From Gymnopilus junonius (Eukaryota; Basidiomycota; Agaricomycetes; Agaricales; Galerinaceae): a stretch of DNA of 64,000 nucleotides. The stretch is from the NCBI GenBank assembly GCA_015501075.1, contig JADNYJ010000005.1:496001-560000 (forward strand). Direction: 5' to 3'. The notes under the pieces are model-generated. The model was not told where the DNA came from. It made no database searches and saw only the letters and a program-made list of their open reading frames with translations. Within the stretch, counting starts at the first letter, position 1; each line of letters begins with the position of its first letter. Below are positions 1-13,075 of the stretch, one piece after another. The position numbers and the translations under genes are program-made.

Positions 1-1015
1 TTTTGCCTTTTTGCCGACTAAGCTTGAATCGGAGTTGGCGAAGATCCGCGAATCCCATTCCTTGATAATCTTAATAGTACTCTTCTTCTTTCGGCGGAGA
101 CCAGTCTCGAGAATCTTCAAATATTCCTCGTAGTCTTCAAAGTAGTGGATGCCAGTGCTTGTTCCTACAGCCTGAAGAGTGTCGTCACTTGATAGGGCCC
201 AACGAGCCTGAAATCCGAAGTCAGTGAATGGTATACATAGCGTGCAGTTAAAAACTCACTAAAATACTAATTGTCGCGATGGCGCCCCCAGGTTGTATGC
301 CGGATCCCATGAATTTAGCCATTGTTTCGGTCTGAGGCTGATATGCAACACCAGCCATAAAACTCTTCCCAGCCTTCGGGCCACGAATGAGGGCAACATA
401 GAGCTAGAAAGATAAAAATGAGTACTATGGGACTATATTATCCTCTCTATAAAGAATACTCATGCCCATGCGAACCGGGTTAAGAAACACTGATGAGAGT
501 GAGTACTCTCCACCATAATCCTTATGAAGAATCTCGACATCAACAGTCGAGTAAGAACCTCCATGAGCACTCTCAACCCAGCCAATCCGATGACGAAATT
601 TGGCTTTCTGGGCCTCAGCACTGAGGGGGTCAACTTCTGAGACTTGCAGGATGGCCGCGCAGTGGTTACGGATGCATGAAGCCATATTGTAACGTTCGGT
701 CTTGATTTCTTTCATAAACGTCAACATCTCAGCACAAATTTTACAATAGCAAAAGAATAAAGCACACCATCCTCCGCACCCAATTCTGTTGAAGAATCTG
801 GCGTTCAAACCTTGTCTGAAGAAGGCTCCAGACCTCTTGCAGCTGGCCCTGGGCCTTGTTTTTGTCGTTCTCAAATCTTTCTGCTGCGTTGTAGGCTTTG
901 TCGACTTCGACATCGAAGAGGCCTCCTTCAAGACGGATCCATGCACTGTAGACAAGAAAAAACTTGTGGCCGGCTTGGTAGACGAAGGTGTCGTTTGCTT
1001 GACTACCCTGGTCTA
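1..1015 (-). CDS. Unassigned agaricomycete-type protein, 3' end beyond the window
   Basis: A spliced minus-strand reading frame can be followed from about 1015 to the left edge. The pieces in order are a segment with GLFDVEVDKAYNAAERF (about 800-1000), an intron near 725-815, a segment with FRHRIGWVESAHGGSYSTVDVEILH (about 480-620), and, after short introns, ALIRGPKAGKSFMAG, then LSSDDTLQAVGTSTGIHYFEDY and a basic KTGLRRKKKS-like stretch near position 90-200. I recognise the general style as one repeatedly found in basidiomycete genomes, often close to transposons, but I know no function or Pfam name for it. No membrane segment or catalytic motif is visible. The start codon is not certain; the protein continues past position 1. 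It looks undamaged over the visible part. Confidence 0.5.
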
Positions 1016-2221
1016 GACCTTCTTACGAGTCCTATTTATAGGACTCGTTCTTTTATCGATCTGGAGCGGTCAAAAATCGACCAGGTGTTAACGCTTCTTG
1101 AGCCGGCAAACCCGCCTTCTATTTTTAGCCGCTTTTCTGAGCCACCACAGCCTTGTCCTCTCCTTCCTCGCTCTATCCGGTGCCACTCTTGCTTCCTCCT
1201 CTTAAATTCTTGTCATTTCTTATTATGCCATGGTACGTAATATGTATTTGCATTCTGATAATTTTTTGTATCTGTATTGATTTTCTGATTGATCATGTTC
1301 CCCCGCCCCTGCCATTCTCCTCACCATTTACACAGCCCATGCGCAATGGTCACTGAAGTCTCAGCCATGAAAAGAAGAGGACTCGTGCATGCCATGCTGT
1401 ACAATGGCCCACAAGCTAAGTTCATCCTCATTGCTGGAGGATGACAAGCAATGACAGATTCTTGGGTGGTTCAATTGACAGGGCCTATCTCCTTCCTCCT
1501 CATTGGTGATATCGACAAACTTGTGACAGAGGGCCTTCAGTTCAGCATGAGCAGTATTCCTCTCAAGTTCATATCTGTGGACAATCTGGGAATCATGGTC
1601 ACATGACGCAATCAGCTCCGTGTCAACCTTCGAGTTGAAGTCCTAGATTCAATGATATAATGTTCAACATGCACCTTAACCAAGTCAGCTGGGTTGGTGC
1701 TGGTGTTTATTGAAATTACTGGTGTGTTCTCATGTTGGGATTATTCTTCGGGTATTAAAGTAGAATTATTGTATTGTTATTTACTAGCTCCTACAGAGCT
1801 CTTATATATCTGTAATTTATGTATCTACAGTATTCTAGAGTTATCTACAGTAGTTAATTAATTACTAATGTTATTACTAATATTACTAAGTGAACGCTCT
1901 CATATTATCTATGGAGTGTGGGATGGGACTTCCCCAATATCTCGTTGTCTGATGGAGGCTCTGACCGTAAATGACTTTGGGTTGGCATTTTGAGAGAAGA
2001 AGCGAAGTGGTTGGCAGCCTGTGGTGCTACAACCAAGCTTTATATATATGGCTGCATGACAGTTTGTGGAGCCACTGTCATGTGCCCAAAGCTCCACAAA
2101 GCTTCAATGATGATGGAATTGACGGAATATGTCAAACAATATCATAGTTTAAGTTGATTCTGACAAGTCTTAAGTTCTAATCTAACAATAAACTTGCTCA
2201 AGCCCTCCTCTGACTGTCTTT
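1016..2221. other. No gene recognised
   Basis: Short open frames only, with no recognisable protein. The stretch 1740-1890 is very AT-rich with repeated TTACTAATATTACTAA-like words, possibly an old LTR or MITE relic, but no ends could be defined. Confidence 0.4.
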
Positions 2222-3312
2222 ATGGCTCAGCAAGGGAAGCAAAAATCAGCTAAGGCTGAACTTGAGCACTTCTATTGGAAGTGCCGCTATTGCAACACCC
2301 ACTGGTCTACATACTTCTTTGATCGACATAAAGCTGCCTGTAGGATGAAACATAAATTTCAAAATGAAGACCAGCAGTTGCATTCCATCATAGCATCAAG
2401 TATAGCCACTAGACAACATACAGCCACTGTTCAACCAGAGAGCCAGCTGGAGGGATGCATGGATTGTGACGAATTTGTTCAGGGCTCCAGTGCAATGCAA
2501 ATTGACGTCAACTTTGCCAACTCAAAGACAGCAATTTTGCAGAATGTACCTTTCGCCAGTGGTGTTTTAGAACCTGATCCTAGTGAGTAAATTTAGCAGT
2601 TCCAAATCCTGTAAACTTCTGACTTAAATTACAATTCCTGAAGTCGAAGGACTGAATCTCCCACCAGAGTTTATTAAAATTCTCCCGCATCCTCACTCTC
2701 ATGATCCAACTCCAGTAATCATTCCTCTGACGTTTTCTTCATCCGAAAATGCCCCTACTAAACTTCTGGGACCTGCCTTTCAGCCTCAATCTGTCCCCTG
2801 GCCCTGGGCTCCCTTCAAGACCCTTGCAGATTTTGAATACACCGAAACTGCCGTACAAGGTCTACCATCTAAAAAACTTGTCAATAAACAGCTAGCTAGT
2901 CTCAACTCCACTTGGGCAGTTGGGAGTAGACTTTCAATCAAGAACTACAGGGAAATGGAGCTGGCTCTTGAAAAGGCTCGGAAATATACTGTTCAAGTAT
3001 GTACTAAAATTCAAGTCCTCTTGAATCTTGATATTCAATCAATGTTTGCTTTTCGAACAGTTCACGAGTTCCACAGTTTCTGGAACTTTAGCAGGGAAGG
3101 TATATGACTTCACCTTCGAATATCGAGATCCATGGGAATGGATTCTTTCACTCATACAAGATGAATCTTTAGCTTCCATAAGTATGTGGAATTCTGTCAA
3201 GAAATATTACTGCTCTGGGGAAAATGAGGACTGCCTGTATGATGAGCCAAACACAGCAGAAACCTGGTGGGCTGTGGACATGAGTTCTTTTCCAGTTGTT
3301 AATACATATTAA
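2222..3312 (+). pseudogene. Plavaka-type (CACTA-related) transposase, N-terminal third only
   Basis: Exon 1 (2222-2587) starts MAQQGKQKS and has a C2H2-like finger (CRYCNTHW...RHKAAC). It joins through an intron ending CTGAAG near 2645 to a second exon with the typical Plavaka N-terminal region (PWAPFKTLADFEY, ELALEKAR). A canonical GT-AG intron at about 2999-3059 follows, then the VYDFTFEYRDPWEWILSL segment that in this family precedes the catalytic core. The frame runs about 290 codons without a stop, then departs from the family near 3290-3312 (WWAVDM...). The catalytic DDE region is absent, so this is a truncated element. A second, longer Plavaka gene lies at 29.6-37 kb. Family assignment is by recognition of conserved segments. 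Confidence 0.7.
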
Positions 3313-3714
3313 CAATCTCGCGACAATATACTGAGTGTTGAACTGCAGTTTTGCAGTTTAACTTTGTGTTTTCCAATAAAATATGGTGGCACAAAGGTGA
3401 AAATAAAGTGCGCAACACAATGTGCCATCTGGGGCTCAAAGCCTGAAGCCAAATATGCTGACACATTGGCTCAGGCATCAAGTTTTGAAAGCCAAAACCT
3501 GTGGCCCAGGTGCACGGATTTGAGTGGTCGAAAGAGATGACCTGTAGCCCAGAAATATGAAAAAAAAAGAATTTGAGATTTATGCCTATCTTACTTCCAA
3601 TTTTGTCACCAGATATAAAGTGTTCCATGTAAATACCCCTTATAGTAACCCCTCTGGTCCTTAAGAACTTCACAATACAGTAATTTGTGAATGGCATGTT
3701 CAATCGAAAAAAGA
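3313..3714. other. No gene recognised
   Basis: About 400 bp between the Plavaka truncation point and the duplicated gene fragment. A long open frame on the minus strand has no recognisable features and is probably chance. Confidence 0.4.
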
Positions 3715-4196
3715 AGCTGTCCGCTTTAGGAAGGGCTCTCTCGAAGAGCTGAAAAGAACATGACCGCACTTGGACCATGATGGCGATGGGCACGTTCATC
3801 TGTGATTTTGACTGCACTGACTACAGGCTGTTCACCAAGGATCTCATCTGTGAGGTAACTCCTCCTTAGACTGCCCCTTCTCCTCTTACTTTCCCCCAGT
3901 TCCTTGAGCACCTCAAGCCCATCCCCCTTGCTGACCATGCCCTCCTGGAATACCCCTTCCCACCCATCTTGGAGCCATATGATGAGCACCCTCATACCAC
4001 AACAGCCACGATAGACTATCTCCAATGCTTCATGCACTCCCTTTGCCAACCCCCCAAGTTCACAACCCCCCTGGCCTGAGGACACCTGTGAGTGTCCTTG
4101 CCCCTGCTGAGCCCACCTTGCAGTTCATTGCCATCAGACCAACCCCCGCCCCCAGAGCCTTTCTTCATAGCCACATCCTGCACAGCTCATCTGCAG
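3715..4196 (+). pseudogene. Inverted duplicate of the 5' end of the XPF-like gene at 39-42 kb
   Basis: This block matches the reverse complement of about 41420-41900 at roughly 90% identity by eye. It includes the first coding exon (FDCTDYRLF-type text), the GTAACT...CCCCAG intron and the second exon (LEHLKPIPLADHALLEYPF ... FMHSLCQPPKFTTPLA then TGA). The copies differ by scattered substitutions and a 16-bp deletion here at about 3731 (after CCGCTTTAGGA). Identity ends abruptly after CACAGCTCATCTGCA near 4196. The copy has lost the rest of the gene and is presumably dead. The TGA after TTPLA is shared by both copies. Confidence 0.8.
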
Positions 4197-7093
4197 ACAG
4201 CATAGCATTCGACAGTTATCTGCACCTCATTCAATCTCCACATCTGCAGCACCTCCTCCCTCGCATGCAAAGTGAGCCAGAGGTGTCACCTGGACATAGG
4301 GAGTGTATCTCCCTACATCAAGCCTTTTCAAAGATGTCTGAATTGTGCCATATCTTTGCCTTTTTGAGGCTCGATGCACCCTTACTTGCTGCTGCATTTG
4401 TACTATGACCTCCCTTGCAATCAAGAGTGGGCTGGAAGTGGTTCGTTTACTGATGCAGGGAAATCAACACCCACACCAGTATCTTCGAGGACAAATGAGG
4501 TTCAATGAGACATAGCAGAGGCTTATCAAACCTCATTTGTCCTTGTTATATTCTTTCTTTCATACTACTGCCTGCATGTCAACCAGAGTGTGCAGCTTGA
4601 AGGTACCAAAAATATCATGCAACTCTGAGTGCGATACAAGGCATTTTGGGCATGGATGTGTGGCACTGGCACCGTGGCATCCACAGAAGTAGGTGGCTTC
4701 TTCTGTGTCCTGTGATTCAATCAGAATTCCAGGATAGAGAATCTGATTGACACCATCTCCACAGTGATGAGCATCACCAATGTGTGATCACTGTCTCAAT
4801 GACTGGAATATGATCTTTAAGACCTTTTGATATATGTCTCACTTGAAATGAGCAAACTCTTCTATCTCTGAAGCAGAGCAACTCGAAGGGTCGGAGTGAT
4901 CAATAATCTATGTTATACATTCAGTTTTTGCAGTAAATGTAGTACTTAAAATATACCATAGGCATGTACTGAACAAGGACACCACCTCCGTTTCCAGATC
5001 CATTTCTGATTTTGCATGGCAGCCACACAGGACGCAATGCCATTGGGTACTTGGACAGATGCCTCATCACAAGACCCTTATCAAGCCAAAAATGTAAAGG
5101 GAGATAACAATGTTGAAAATCATCTGTCTCAGGGAGTTCAGACTGTCAGATGCCCCAGAATAATTACAGTGACTACATATATATTAGTGATGTATTTAAT
5201 ACACTATAATAACCAATCTAGCTACAAATTTTCAAGATTACATTTTTTCCGTCCAAGCTTGCGAGAGCCATTTCAAGAAAAGGCTCTCACACTACAGACA
5301 GGCACTACTTACAAACAGCCCCACGCTTTCCCCCATAGGCTGCGGCGCAAGCCTAAGCTGGCCTAGGCCTACTGGTATGGCTTGGGCTCCAATTCTCGAA
5401 GCACAGGCCTGAAAATACAGTTTTCCCCCAATAGTACTGGGTATCCAAAAGCAGAAAAAGGAGGCAAAAGAGCGAAAAAGAGAGAGAATTAGTAGAAATA
5501 TTCATGATCCTTTATTTCATGCAAAGAATGCATACAATTATAACTCATTTCAAGCCTTGCTTTCCTTGCTTTTTTTCTGGCACACTTTGTGTGCATGAGT
5601 CAGGAAAATCAGGTCGCCTCCCTGCAGCCCACCCAAAACTCTACAAACAGCAAATCAGTGCGAAAAAATGGGTAAAATTTTTGTTATTAATTGTTGATAG
5701 CATATGCATTATTAGAGACCTTCTGAGCTCCAAAATTGGTCAACCATGCTCATGAAATGCCCGAAGCTCAGAGATGAGCATTGCAAGCGGCGGCACCCAG
5801 CCTGTGGCTGAATATGGTAATATGGCAGATAACATTGGCCATGGCAGCTAACATTCCGATGATTTACATAGCTCAATGATCACAGTAAAACATTCTAAAG
5901 AGACAGTTCTTTTTATTATATGTATCTACACATGCCTGAATATTTCAGAGATTTAAAGATGACATTTGCATCCAAGAAGGTGAAAATGAAGGTAACATGT
6001 GCAAATGTTATCTGCCATTGGGTGTGGCAGATAACATTTCGATGTTTTATGCCTCGTCAAGGCCTTGATAAAAAATTCTAAACAGACAGATTTGATTGAT
6101 ATATACTCATACATGCTCCTGTAAGTCCTTGTATCCCAAAAATCTCATTTGCATTCAGGAGGTTGACAACAATGGCAAGCAGCCTACTGTCTCAGACATT
6201 GCCGGGCAGATAACAACCCAGCACTATGGGCAGTCAACCGAAAATACTGAGCTTAAGCTGTGACTTTCGGGTTGAGTCAAGCTGGCACATCACTGGGTAT
6301 TGGAACCTTTCATGTGCAGTTGATGCATCAGTGGAAGTTGCCAATGAATTCTGCAAGCATTCTTCAGTCATTACTATGATTCGTTGGGAGTTTGAAATGG
6401 AAACATAGAAAAATCGATATCAAATCTTGCATATGCTCTGGAGAGCTAAAATTTTACAGAGATGTACAACTTTACATTCTCTTTAGATTTACAAAGTTTT
6501 TTTAATGAAAAGTTGAAAGTGCAAGCAACAGGAGCATTTCTGCATCTCAAAAGTGAAAGGATGGGGAGATTGAAACACACCTTTGGCAGCACTTTTTCTG
6601 ACCTCTAGGCCACCTTCTCTGCTGTGATGGGCAGACCTAAGCAGTCCTATCTCCCTGGAGATGCTTCTCAGCCAAATCTATATCCAGACATCTTCTCATG
6701 ACCCTCTACTGCTCCACATCTCAAAAGGATGGGGAAAGGGTAGCATCTTGTGTGCATGCTCCCTATCCAACTGCATCGCACATCCTGTAAGTGCCCTCAA
6801 TAATGAAGTCTGCCCAGTATGTCATCTATGTCATCCAATCCAATGTAGTTTCAAGAAGTAAAATACATGTATTCATTTGTATATTGAAACTTTTTGAATA
6901 CAGCATTCATTGCAGATATCTAGAGCTTATCAAGAATATGAATCAAGGTTACATGCGAGTATGAGAGGTCATTTATAACAAGATACAACAAGGGGTAAAA
7001 GGAGGCCATGCTCATAGATGACAAGAGATGACAAGACAAATAAAAAATGTACTGAAGATGGCCAACTTTCGAGTTTGCGAGCTGTCCTAATAT
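4197..7093. other. Long stretch without a recognised gene
   Basis: Several open frames of 60-116 codons occur (for example 5016-5366 on the plus strand), but none shows a known motif, a plausible exon chain or composition unlike its surroundings. The only structure seen is the diverged direct repeat at 5838-6176, listed separately. Confidence 0.4.
5838..6176. repeat. Two diverged ~170-bp direct repeat units
   Basis: Unit 1 starts near 5842 (GGCAGCTAACATTCCGATG) and unit 2 near 6014 (GGCAGATAACATTTCGATG). Both continue with matching words in the same order: ATTCTAAA(C/G)AGACAG, a TATAT-rich stretch, ACATGC(C/T)CCTG-like, then CATTTGCATYCA(A/G)GAGGTG. The word GGCAGATAACA also occurs at 5824 and, in inverted form, at 6007. 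This is an old tandem duplication, possibly inside a non-autonomous element whose ends I could not find. Confidence 0.5.
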
Positions 7094-10000
7094 TCACTTT
7101 CTGCCCCCATCATCCTCAGCCATGTTTGTCTGTCCTCCAGACTGCCCTCCATCATGTGACATGCCTGGATTGCCATACTGTCCTTGCATCCAGTGAGACT
7201 GGGGGTTCACTGTGAAATGGTTATAATAACCATTATAGTAAGGAGGCTGCAGTGGCCAATATCCATTCGGATATGGCGCATTGCCTGGGTGATGGGCCAC
7301 TATCTGTGTAGGAATGTGATGAGAGGGATGGTCAGGCAGTGGATACCACAATTGCTGAGGTGGAAGAGAAGGGGCGTGAGATGACTCAGCTGTTGACTGC
7401 CTCTCGTTTGATCCAGCACTCATATTAGATGCTGGCTGCTGACCTCGATCAGGAGGGGGAAGCCAGGTCTGCTGTGGATAGCCCTGCCACAGAGGCAGAC
7501 CAGGGTGTGCAGGAGCAAATGAAGGTACTGTTGCATTTTGGGGAGGTGGATCAACTGGGTTGAGAGAAGGACCTGACCCCAAGACTGCATCAACATGTCG
7601 AGGTTTGGGGGTGGACTCATTGGTGCCAGCTTTGTCACTGCCCCATTGGTTTGGGGGGGTAGACTCCCCAGTGCTGACCTCTCTGTTATCGACCCTGCTT
7701 CCACTGGGGATGGCACAATGTTGGCATTTGGTTGAGGGCAGACTGTCTCCAGTTGCACTGTGGTCATCTGCATCCACCAACTTGAGTGTGTGGTGCTGCT
7801 TAACAGCAGTGATGGTCGGCTGTGCATCATCCTCTTCTAAAATGGACCAAGAAGATTATCATCCAGATGAAAAAGAATGGAAGATAACATACCATCACCA
7901 TCACTTGAGGCTGTGTCACTCTCCTCATCTACTGGAGCACTGCGCCTAGAAGGAACTTGAAGAGAATGGAGTTAGTATGACACATATTGGAGGCTAGAGC
8001 AGAGTAATCATACCTCAAGTCCTCTGCCTCATATGATGAGGAGAAGCAGTGGCCAGTGACTTGTTGTCATCTCTGGAATATGTACATGCTCCATCCTCTG
8101 ATGCATAGGATGGATCTTTGGATTCCATCAGCTCTTGAAAGAGAGGTTCTGCGAACCTTGCTTTCTTCACTTTTCCACCCTTTGTCGACATGCTCGCTTT
8201 CGCTCTTGCCTTTGCCTTCTGTTTTCCTGCCACAATGATCTCCTCCTCATCGGGGGTGCTGGATGGGGAACTCGCTTTGGGCTTCATCTTCAATTTTCTC
8301 GCCACAACTATCTCCTCCTCTGCAGGACCATCTGGAGTAGCAGATGCAGATTTATGTTCAGATGACTCCTTCATCTTGCACCTCATCCTTGTTTCTGCAA
8401 GCATCTCATCATCTGAACCTCAGACATTGGGGGCTATGGACTTCGACCTGGATGCCTTGGTGGTGGCGGCATCCTTGGTGGAGGTGCGAGACTGTGAAGT
8501 GGCATCTTCAGTAGTCTTCTGCTTGGTGCTGAGGGCACGAGACCACAGATTTGCTTTCTTCGAGGGTGGCTTCTTGGTGGTAGCAGATGACAGCAGCAGA
8601 AGGCAAGAAGGGCCATTCTGATCTGTGTTCATCTGCTCATCAACAAATTTACAGTGGCCATGTCTGAATGGGGAGTCATAGTCAGGCGGAATACCAATGA
8701 TGGCTGGCTCGGTAACTGGGACACCTGTGTAAAATATTAGTGAGGATCCGAGAAGATGGTGACAATATACATACCATTTTTGTACATTCTTTTGAACATC
8801 AGGGGGTGGGTGGGATGAGTGAAAGAATTGAGGAGGATGGCTGCCTCTTTATGCTTTAATCCAGCAATTCCCTTTGAGCCCGCAGTATCAGAGGGAAAGG
8901 GAACACCCTCAGGGTAGTTGTGCAGTACAAATCCTGCAGCAGCAAAGAGATGGCCAAGCTTCTTCCATTGGAAGTTGCCTCTGCTGCTTATCAGCTCAAC
9001 ATTGTGCTCATCTAGTCAGGTGGGTCAGCATAGACTCTGTTGACAATCCAAACATCAACTGACCTGCGAGTGCCTTGAATCTTGCTTTCAGTTCATTTAT
9101 GTTCAAGTCAAACTCGTCAGAGGGTGTTGCTTCCATTTTGATGGCGACCTGACTGCTAGATGGAGATGGAGGAAGCATGCTCATTTTGATGGTGGCCTGC
9201 CCCCTAGATGGGGATGGAGGCTGTGCAGCCATATCAATATCTTCATTCTGCAACATACACTTAGACAAATGATCACTGGTAGAGCATGATTAGCATAGCT
9301 AACAATTAAGGAACAATTAAGTGACTTACTACACATGGGCTTTGCCTTGTGCGAGTGCTAGATCGCTCATGCAATTGAATTGATCAAGGAAGAACTGTCG
9401 AAAAATCATTTTTCAATCAAGTTAAGAACATGATAAAAATGAATCCTTACATCGATGAATGCATCGCTTCCACTGAGCAGCACTAAGTTCTGGTCTTGGT
9501 TTATTACCCCGCCTATTGCCATATACATCACTTCAAACCTGTAGTGGCTGGAAGATTGTCGGGACTGCAGAATGAGTCAGCACATTCATTGATGATGAAA
9601 TAACAAACACACCTGTTCATCCAGTACCTGGATGAGTTTCTTGAATTCCTTTGAATGTTTTGCATATGACATATCAGAGCCCCATCCATCAAGTGCAGGT
9701 GATACCAGGCTTTCAGGACTTGGTCATACCCTGAGCCTTTCATCGCTTTGAAGGCTTCATAGCAGGCTGATACCACGCCCTTACTTATGAGCCCTCTAGC
9801 TACACACATTTTCAGTGACTAAGAAAGAAAAAATGATTCTGACAACTCACAGGGAGGTCATTTAGTTGGTGAGAGTCACTGTAATTCCTCATCTTTTTGT
9901 GCTTCGAAATAAGCCTGGTAGATGTTCCATGAGTGTATGCCTCTATTTTTTAATACGCCCCAATGCTCGACAATTTGGACTATGCTAAGACCGGTTTCCC

Positions 10001-11573
10001 CAGAGACTCACTTGAGCAGCTTGTCAAGATCATGAAATCCCTTGCATAGGGCTTGGTGAGCAGCATTGGATATGCGACCAACAGTGGGTGACTCTGATTC
10101 GAGAGCATCCTCCACTTCTGCTGAATCTGCTTGAGTGCGGGATGTTGGGGTAATGCAAATGTCATCTAGGGCAGGCATGGTAGGCAGGTTGGATCCAACA
10201 GCCCTCCCACCCATGGCAGCTGGTGCAATCGGCAGGGTTACAGTTGTAGTAGATGCCTGTTGGGTCGTGGTTGTGACAGTAGGCAGGTTGGAACTGACAG
10301 CCCTCCCATCCACAGTGGCCGGTGCAATTGGCGGGGTTGTGGTTGTAGTAGGAGCCACTTGGGTTGTGGCTGTGGGAAGCATCAGCACGGAAGGCATTGG
10401 CCAGGAGGTCAACGGTCTCTGGACATTCATGTCAGACATGGAGGCATTGGCATGCACTGCAACAGAGGTAGATGATGACAAGGCACTGTCATCCTCACAT
10501 GATGGGTATGCACGTGTCGGAACCACAACAGATGTGGATGCCGATGGGGCAGTGTCATCCTTGGATGATGGGTCTGTGTGTGTCATATGGAGTCCTTCAG
10601 ATTGAGGGTAGGGAACTTGGCTGGTGGACGATACATGTTCAAATTCTGGCTTAGGAGTACTGGATTTTTGTTTGCCTTTGGACACATCAGATCCACTGCT
10701 TGGACCCTCTGCTTGGGCGTGAGATTGGAGCTGACCACCAGGTACTGAGTATTGGGGCACAGTCACTCCAGGAGGTTGCCCATGTGGCAGATGCATGTCA
10801 TGGAGGTAAGCCTGACCAGTGTAAGGAGGAGTAGCTCAAAAGCCACCTCCAGATTGAGGGTACAGCTGCATCTCTGGATGTTGCATGCTCTGCAGAGGTG
10901 GTCCCACATAATGGGGATAATGAAATGGGGGTGCCATAGATTGTGGATGAAATTGTGCCATCACTTGCTGGTGGGAGGGGGGGCCCATTGCCTGCAGATT
11001 CATCTGACCATGAGGCCTGGTGGGAGGATATGCATAGAATGGATGATAGGGGAGATGCTGTCCAGCAGGCTGGGCAATTGCCCCGGCATCCCTATCAATA
11101 GACTGCAAACACCATTCCATTTCTGAGGGCAGATGCAATGAATGAGATGGTGGATTGACAGACCATGAGCAAAATGGATCATCTGCAGTCGAACTTCCGG
11201 TACGATCCTGATGAAGGGCATGGTCATTTGTTGCAGAAAATCCAGCATTCAAAAATCGATCTGTTCATTGCGGTGTAGGTTGAAGTCTAGTTTGCATTTC
11301 ATGGGGACTTGCACAACACCTTGTCTTTCGACTCTTGGATGGCATGACAGTTGGCAAATGGGAGGGTGTATCAGAACATCTTCCACGACCATGAGATGGT
11401 GTACTATTGGATGCAAAGGCAGGGGGCAGACTGGTAGAAGCACAAGAACCTTTTGCACCTGACTCGGCCTGTTTGAGAGCATTGATCTCCTCCCAAGACA
11501 GAGGCATATCATCATCATTGTATTTGAGATCCATGAGAGAGGGATGCACCCCCAGAGTAGAGGGGTCTACCAT
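7094..11573 (-). pseudogene. Large Pro/Gln/Thr-rich, intron-rich gene with TGA lesions
   Basis: A minus-strand gene starts at 11573 (MVDPSTLGVHPSLMDLKY) and has a ~1.56-kb first exon to about 10013, ending at a GTGAGT donor. The exon stays in one frame but is cut by two TGA codons near 11265 and 10836, each followed by the same low-complexity protein style (Pro/His/Gln-rich, then Ser/Thr-rich with two copies of an APATVDGRAVSSNLPT-like unit). Later exons encode SWNIYQAYFEAQKDEEL (9.9 kb), EFKKLIQVLDEQ (9.62 kb), MYMAIGGVINQDQNLVLLSG (9.5 kb), FDLNINELKARFKALAG (9.1 kb), basic KTTEDATSQSR (8.5 kb), an acidic/basic mix (8.0-8.4 kb) and a final Pro/Tyr-rich exon with PPYYNGYYNHF ending at 7094. 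I recognise the middle segments as a recurrent agaricomycete family without known function. Exact splice sites are not resolved. Confidence 0.55.
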
Positions 11574-13075
11574 CTGTACAGACTAGGTGAAAATGGGAGA
11601 TGACAGCCTCATAACTGACTTACTGTCACTAGACAAAAAATAAAAAATTCTGGGAGAAAGAGAGAAGATGTCCTGAGATATGTCAGAAGGATGTTGTGAT
11701 AGAGGCTGAAGTTTACTTACTGCTGTTGTGAAACAACAGTTTTTTGGACTGTAATGTATGGAGGAGACGGTATTCTACAGTGGAGGGATACAAAAACGGC
11801 AGGTCAGTAGGATCAGTAGGATGGCAATGTTGGCACCAGGGAAGGCGATAGACTGCATTATGGATGAGAGGCAGGGTATAGCAACAATCTGGTCATTTGC
11901 CTCGAAATTTTCAGATCCAGCTTCTGATGAAAGATAGGGTGTATGTGTACATCCTTGGAGCTCAGGCACATAAATTTGCATTGCTAGAAGACCTCATTAA
12001 TCATTTTCAGATTCGAGCCACTTCAACTGACAAGAAAGTAAGAGCAGCATCTTCATGGATACTGAACAGATGCTCATGATGCCAGTCTTTGTAGATGCAT
12101 TAAGATTAATCTCAGCCAGATTTCATACAGTAGGCCACAGCAAGACTGCTATGAAAACAACCTGAGGCTGCCAACACCAGTGCACTTGATACCACTGAGA
12201 GGCACAACCATGACAAACTTGGGTAGTGTTTCTAAAGATGGCGAAAGCATGCCTCCTTCTGATGACAGGTAAGGCACATCATCGTCTCTGCATCCTCAAT
12301 ATGGACGGCCTTTATTGACAATGAAAGAACCATGCCTGCTTCTACTTCTGCAATGGCAGCTGTGACCTGAATCCTGAGGTCTCTTCTCTACCAAAAACTT
12401 GAATGAACACAGCTCCTCAAAAGGCATGAGTATGAGACAGTATAGATGCAACAAGCCTATAGTTCTGCTGGGACATCACTTGCATAGCAGAAATCAGAGG
12501 GACATCACCTGGAAGAGGATGCTTGAGGAGATGCTAGCAGGATGGAAGAGGAGATGGACATGATAAGGAGCAGGCTGTGCCTCAGGTAGACATCCTCCAA
12601 GGAGGCATGATGCATCATGTGCTAGGTCTAGACTCAAAAGAGCCTTCTGGATTGATGATCACATTGTCGTATTTTTGTCATCACCGATAGCTCTGATTGT
12701 GTGCTGAACTAAACTTATGTTCCTCACTTTTCCACTTCTCACATCTCACCTCTGACATATGATGTTCAGTGTCAACATACCAGAGGGCTACACACCACCT
12801 CTCGAGTCAACGACTATATATCATTGCATTATAACAGGACATCCCCTCATGATAGCAGCCTGCTGTTCTGAAGCTGTCACTGCCTGATTCTCAGTCAAAT
12901 AAGCTTCTGACATGAGGTCACTTGAGATGTGGACTTCCTGTCCTTCGATGCAACTGCACATCCTTGTGAAAAGCTGATATGGCTTTGATCCTGCCCCATC
13001 CTGGACAGACTCCTCAAGGTACCCCCTTTGCCTTCCAGCATCCCACCCCCACCTTTCAGCATTCTGATATTTGCC
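11574..13075. other. No gene recognised
   Basis: Only short open frames. The stretch 12.1-12.9 kb is GC-poor, stop-rich in all frames and without identifiable repeats. It separates the divergently arranged 7-11.6 kb gene and the MYND gene. Confidence 0.4.

Noticed and set aside
3299..3817. 172-codon minus-strand open frame
   Set aside because: No protein-like features, and it overlaps the duplicated gene fragment in the wrong frame and strand.
4025..4408. Plus-strand frame beginning MLHALPLPTPQVHNPPG, and its mirror at 41156-41581
   Set aside because: It is conserved only because the DNA is duplicated; the LEHLKP frame with the intron is the protein-like one.
10135..10605. Plus-strand Val/Gly-rich frame
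   Set aside because: It is a shadow of the Thr/Ala-rich repeats of the minus-strand gene.
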